From: Cepaea nemoralis | Lineage: Eukaryota; Mollusca; Gastropoda; Stylommatophora; Helicidae | NCBI GenBank assembly: GCA_014155875.1 | Contig: JACEFZ010012647.1 | Location: forward strand, 451,001 to 515,000 | Reading direction: 5' to 3' | Length of the DNA stretch: 64,000 bases | Shown: positions 61,961 to 64,000 of the stretch, in pieces | Numbering within the stretch: the stretch's first letter is position 1 | Layout of the letters: each line of letters starts with the position of its first letter | Program-made: the position numbers and the translations under genes | The notes under the pieces: generated by a model | Told to the model about the DNA's origin: nothing | The model's database searches: none | Seen by the model: only the letters and a program-made list of their open reading frames with translations

Positions 61961-62132
61961 TGAGTCAATATTTAAATATTGAGCACAACCCACCACTGGC
62001 AACGCCGATCGCATTCTGGTATGAACCTAAGGCCTATCCACGTCAATATGGAAGCACTATACTCGAGTTTCGCCCTCATTTGAGCTCGTCAGTAGTGCGT
62101 ATCCCGTTTCAGTAGTGCATGAGTCAATATTT
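61961..62132 (-). mobile_element. 146-bp ribozyme-bearing mobile element (retrozyme-like), 13-bp TSD
   Basis: The insertion occupies 61974-62119, flanked by the 13-bp direct repeat TGAGTCAATATTT at 61961-61973 and 62120-62132. It sits in the RT frame of LINE A: taking out the insert and one repeat restores the reading EILTHLKEKAQQMGL. It encodes no protein. Minus-strand positions 62105-62050 form a complete hammerhead ribozyme motif. A 10-bp direct repeat, GCACTACTGA, occurs twice at its minus-strand 5' end (starting at 62118 and 62098), as if part of a second, collapsed unit were present. Size, ribozyme and absence of genes fit the small circular-RNA retroelements (retrozymes) described in animals, but a tandem dimer is not present here. 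Confidence 0.8.
62050..62105 (-). ncRNA. Hammerhead ribozyme, type I, minimal stem III
   Basis: On the minus strand every conserved position is present. Core CUGACGA is at 62092-62086, and GAAA at 62071-62068. Stem II is GCUC (62085-62082) with GGGC (62075-62072) around loop AAAUGA. Stem III is two pairs closed by UCGA (A15.1-U16.1 and C-G, 62068-62061). Stem I is GCACUA (62098-62093) with UAGUGC (62059-62054), extended across an internal loop by GGA (62104-62102) with UCC (62052-62050). The predicted cleavage is after A at 62060, a UA site, which is allowed (NUH rule). The very short stem III is typical of animal Penelope-element and retrozyme hammerheads. Activity is not shown by sequence alone. 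Confidence 0.85.
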
Positions 62133-62955
62133 CTAATGTCTTTTGTTCATTTTCCCCTATAATATCCATATCATCTGCATAATCAAGCAGCTTGGATGTT
62201 CCTTCAATATCACATTCCTCCTTTACCTTTCTTACAACTTTTTCTAGTGCCAGATTGAAGAGTAGCGGCGATAGTGCATCACCCTGTTTCAAGCCAGATG
62301 TTATTTGAAAAGGGTCTGATTTCCTGCCTTTATATGTTACTATAATATAAGTATCTTCCATGCATAGTCTGGTCATGTCGATTAACTTCCTTGGTATTCC
62401 AAATTCCTGCAGAGCATTCCACAGACTATTCCTATGGACACTATCATACGCCTTTTTAAAATCAACAAAAATATTATGGAGATATCTTTTATATTTCCAA
62501 TTTTTCTAGGCTATTTGTCGTATCTGATCTATTGTTGATCTGTTTTGTCTAAAACCCGCCTGGTAGTCACCTACCTGGTATTCTTCTGAATATGGTTTTA
62601 GTCTGTTTAGTAATACTGCGGATAGTATCTTATAGCTTGTGGACAGTAGTGATATTCCTCTATAATTTTCACATTGGAACTTGTCTCCTTTCTTAAAGAT
62701 AGGTATCAATAATGACACTTTCCAGTCATGGGGTAATCCTTCTGTCCCCCAGATGTTTATTATTAGTTCGTATAGCTTTAGACGTAATGCATGGCCACTT
62801 GCCTTTATAAATTCAGCAGCAATTTCATCAGCCCCAGTTGCTTTATTGTATTTAAGTCGTATGATTACATATAGGATTTCTTCAAATGCAGGTTCTTCAA
62901 TTTGTGGTTTACACGTTAGAACCTCTTCCTGTGGTAAAGTGTTATTTGGAGCTTT

Positions 62956-63269
<314 letters not shown>

Positions 63270-64000
63270 AATGCTCAGAGATTGAAGGCTAAGACCAAAA
63301 TTAGGAGAGTACTGATCAGAGAGTTGCTTTTTGCAGATGATGCTGCAGTTACGACCCACTCTGAGGAAGAATTGCAATGTCTACTATCTGCATTCTCCAA
63401 TGCTTGTTCTGAATTTGGTTTAACAATTAGCAAAAAGAAGACACAGATTATGTCACAAGGTGCACATGGGGTACCATCAATCTTTATTGACGACGCCGAA
63501 CTAGAGATAGTAGACCATTTTACATATCTAGGATCAGTGGTAAATAGCAAATTATCCCTAGATCAGGAAATCAACATCCGGATTGGTAAGGCAGCAACAA
63601 CAATGAACAGGTTAAGAAAAAGAGTCTGGGAGAACAGGAAGCTTACTGCCAAAACAAAAGTCCTTGTCTATCAAGCCTGTGTCCTTAGTACTCTTCTCTA
63701 TGGCAGTGAAACCTGGACAACTTACTCACACCAAGAGAACAACTTAAACAGCTTTCATATGCGGTGTCTGCGAAGAATTCTTGGTATTAAGTGGCAAGAC
63801 AAAATCACAAATACTGAAGTATTGGAAAGATCAGGTTGTGTGACAGTTTATTCCATGCTCAGTCTTCGTAGACTTAGATGGATAGGACATCTTAGGAGGA
63901 TGGATGATGGTAGAATACCAAAGGATATATTTTTTGGTGAATTACAGATGGGTAAGAGATCCCAGGGTCGGCCTCTACTACGATACAAAGATGTGTGTAA
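63270..64000 (+). pseudogene. LINE C copy 2, 5'-truncated, open to the window edge
   Basis: One uninterrupted frame from 63270 to the last base: AQRLKAKTKIRRVLIRELLF, ADDAAVTTHSEEELQCLLSA, FIDDAELEIVDHFTYLGSVV, VLSTLLYGSETWTTYSHQEN, LRRILGIKWQDKITNTEVLE, RRLRWIGHLRRMDDGRIPKD, GKRSQGRPLLRYKDVC. The FADD motif is intact, and no stop or frameshift is visible in 243 codons. The element is 5'-truncated inside the RT and has no start codon in this frame. It is the least decayed LINE in the window and the template for interpreting copy 1. Confidence 0.9.

Overview
This is a eukaryotic, almost certainly invertebrate animal window. It holds one host gene fragment and is otherwise a densely nested set of transposable elements, minisatellites and microsatellites. 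The organism is inferred only. A DUF229 (sulfatase-superfamily) exon, LINEs ending in a C2H2 finger, copia-ordered (gmr1-like) Ty3 elements, a tRNA-derived SINE and a metazoan-type minimal hammerhead ribozyme together suggest a marine lophotrochozoan, perhaps a mollusc. I cannot name a species.

Layout. 0.98-2.3 kb: terminal exon of a DUF229 gene (+). 2.7-3.8 kb: two minisatellites (37-bp unit; 50-bp unit with a 100-bp dimeric order). 3.8-4.7 kb: dead Tc1 transposase. 5.4-7.4 kb: fragments of LINE A (-) and LINE B (+). 8.1-9.3 kb: more minisatellites. 9.6-10.8 kb: LINE D relic. 11.0-12.3 kb: two SINEs around a tetranucleotide array. 12.38-34.48 kb: a Ty3/Gypsy element with about 4-kb LTRs, TTTA target duplications and a rearranged 5' LTR. 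A younger 7-kb gmr1-like element with 666-bp LTRs is nested in its gag. 34.5-46.2 kb: old gag-protease and RT/RNase H relics split by a 6.6-kb gmr1-like element (739-bp LTRs, GGTAC target duplication). 46.5-58.9 kb: LINE C copy 1, broken by a Jockey/CR1-like LINE (itself hit by a SINE and carrying about 4 kb of simple repeats in its 3' part) and by a 2.6-kb TG...CA insertion that looks like a solo LTR. 59.1-63.0 kb: LINE A copy 2 (-), broken by LINE B copy 2 (10-bp target duplication) and by a 146-bp element that carries a complete type I hammerhead ribozyme motif (13-bp target duplication). 63.27-64.0 kb: LINE C copy 2, still open at the window edge.

No host pathway is assembled here. The content is a record of successive insertions whose order can be read from nesting and target duplications. 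The most notable item is the ribozyme-bearing 146-bp mobile unit at 61974-62119. Next are two LTR elements that keep gag-type, protease and H2C2 segments but show no reverse transcriptase, one of them as an uninterrupted 651-codon frame.
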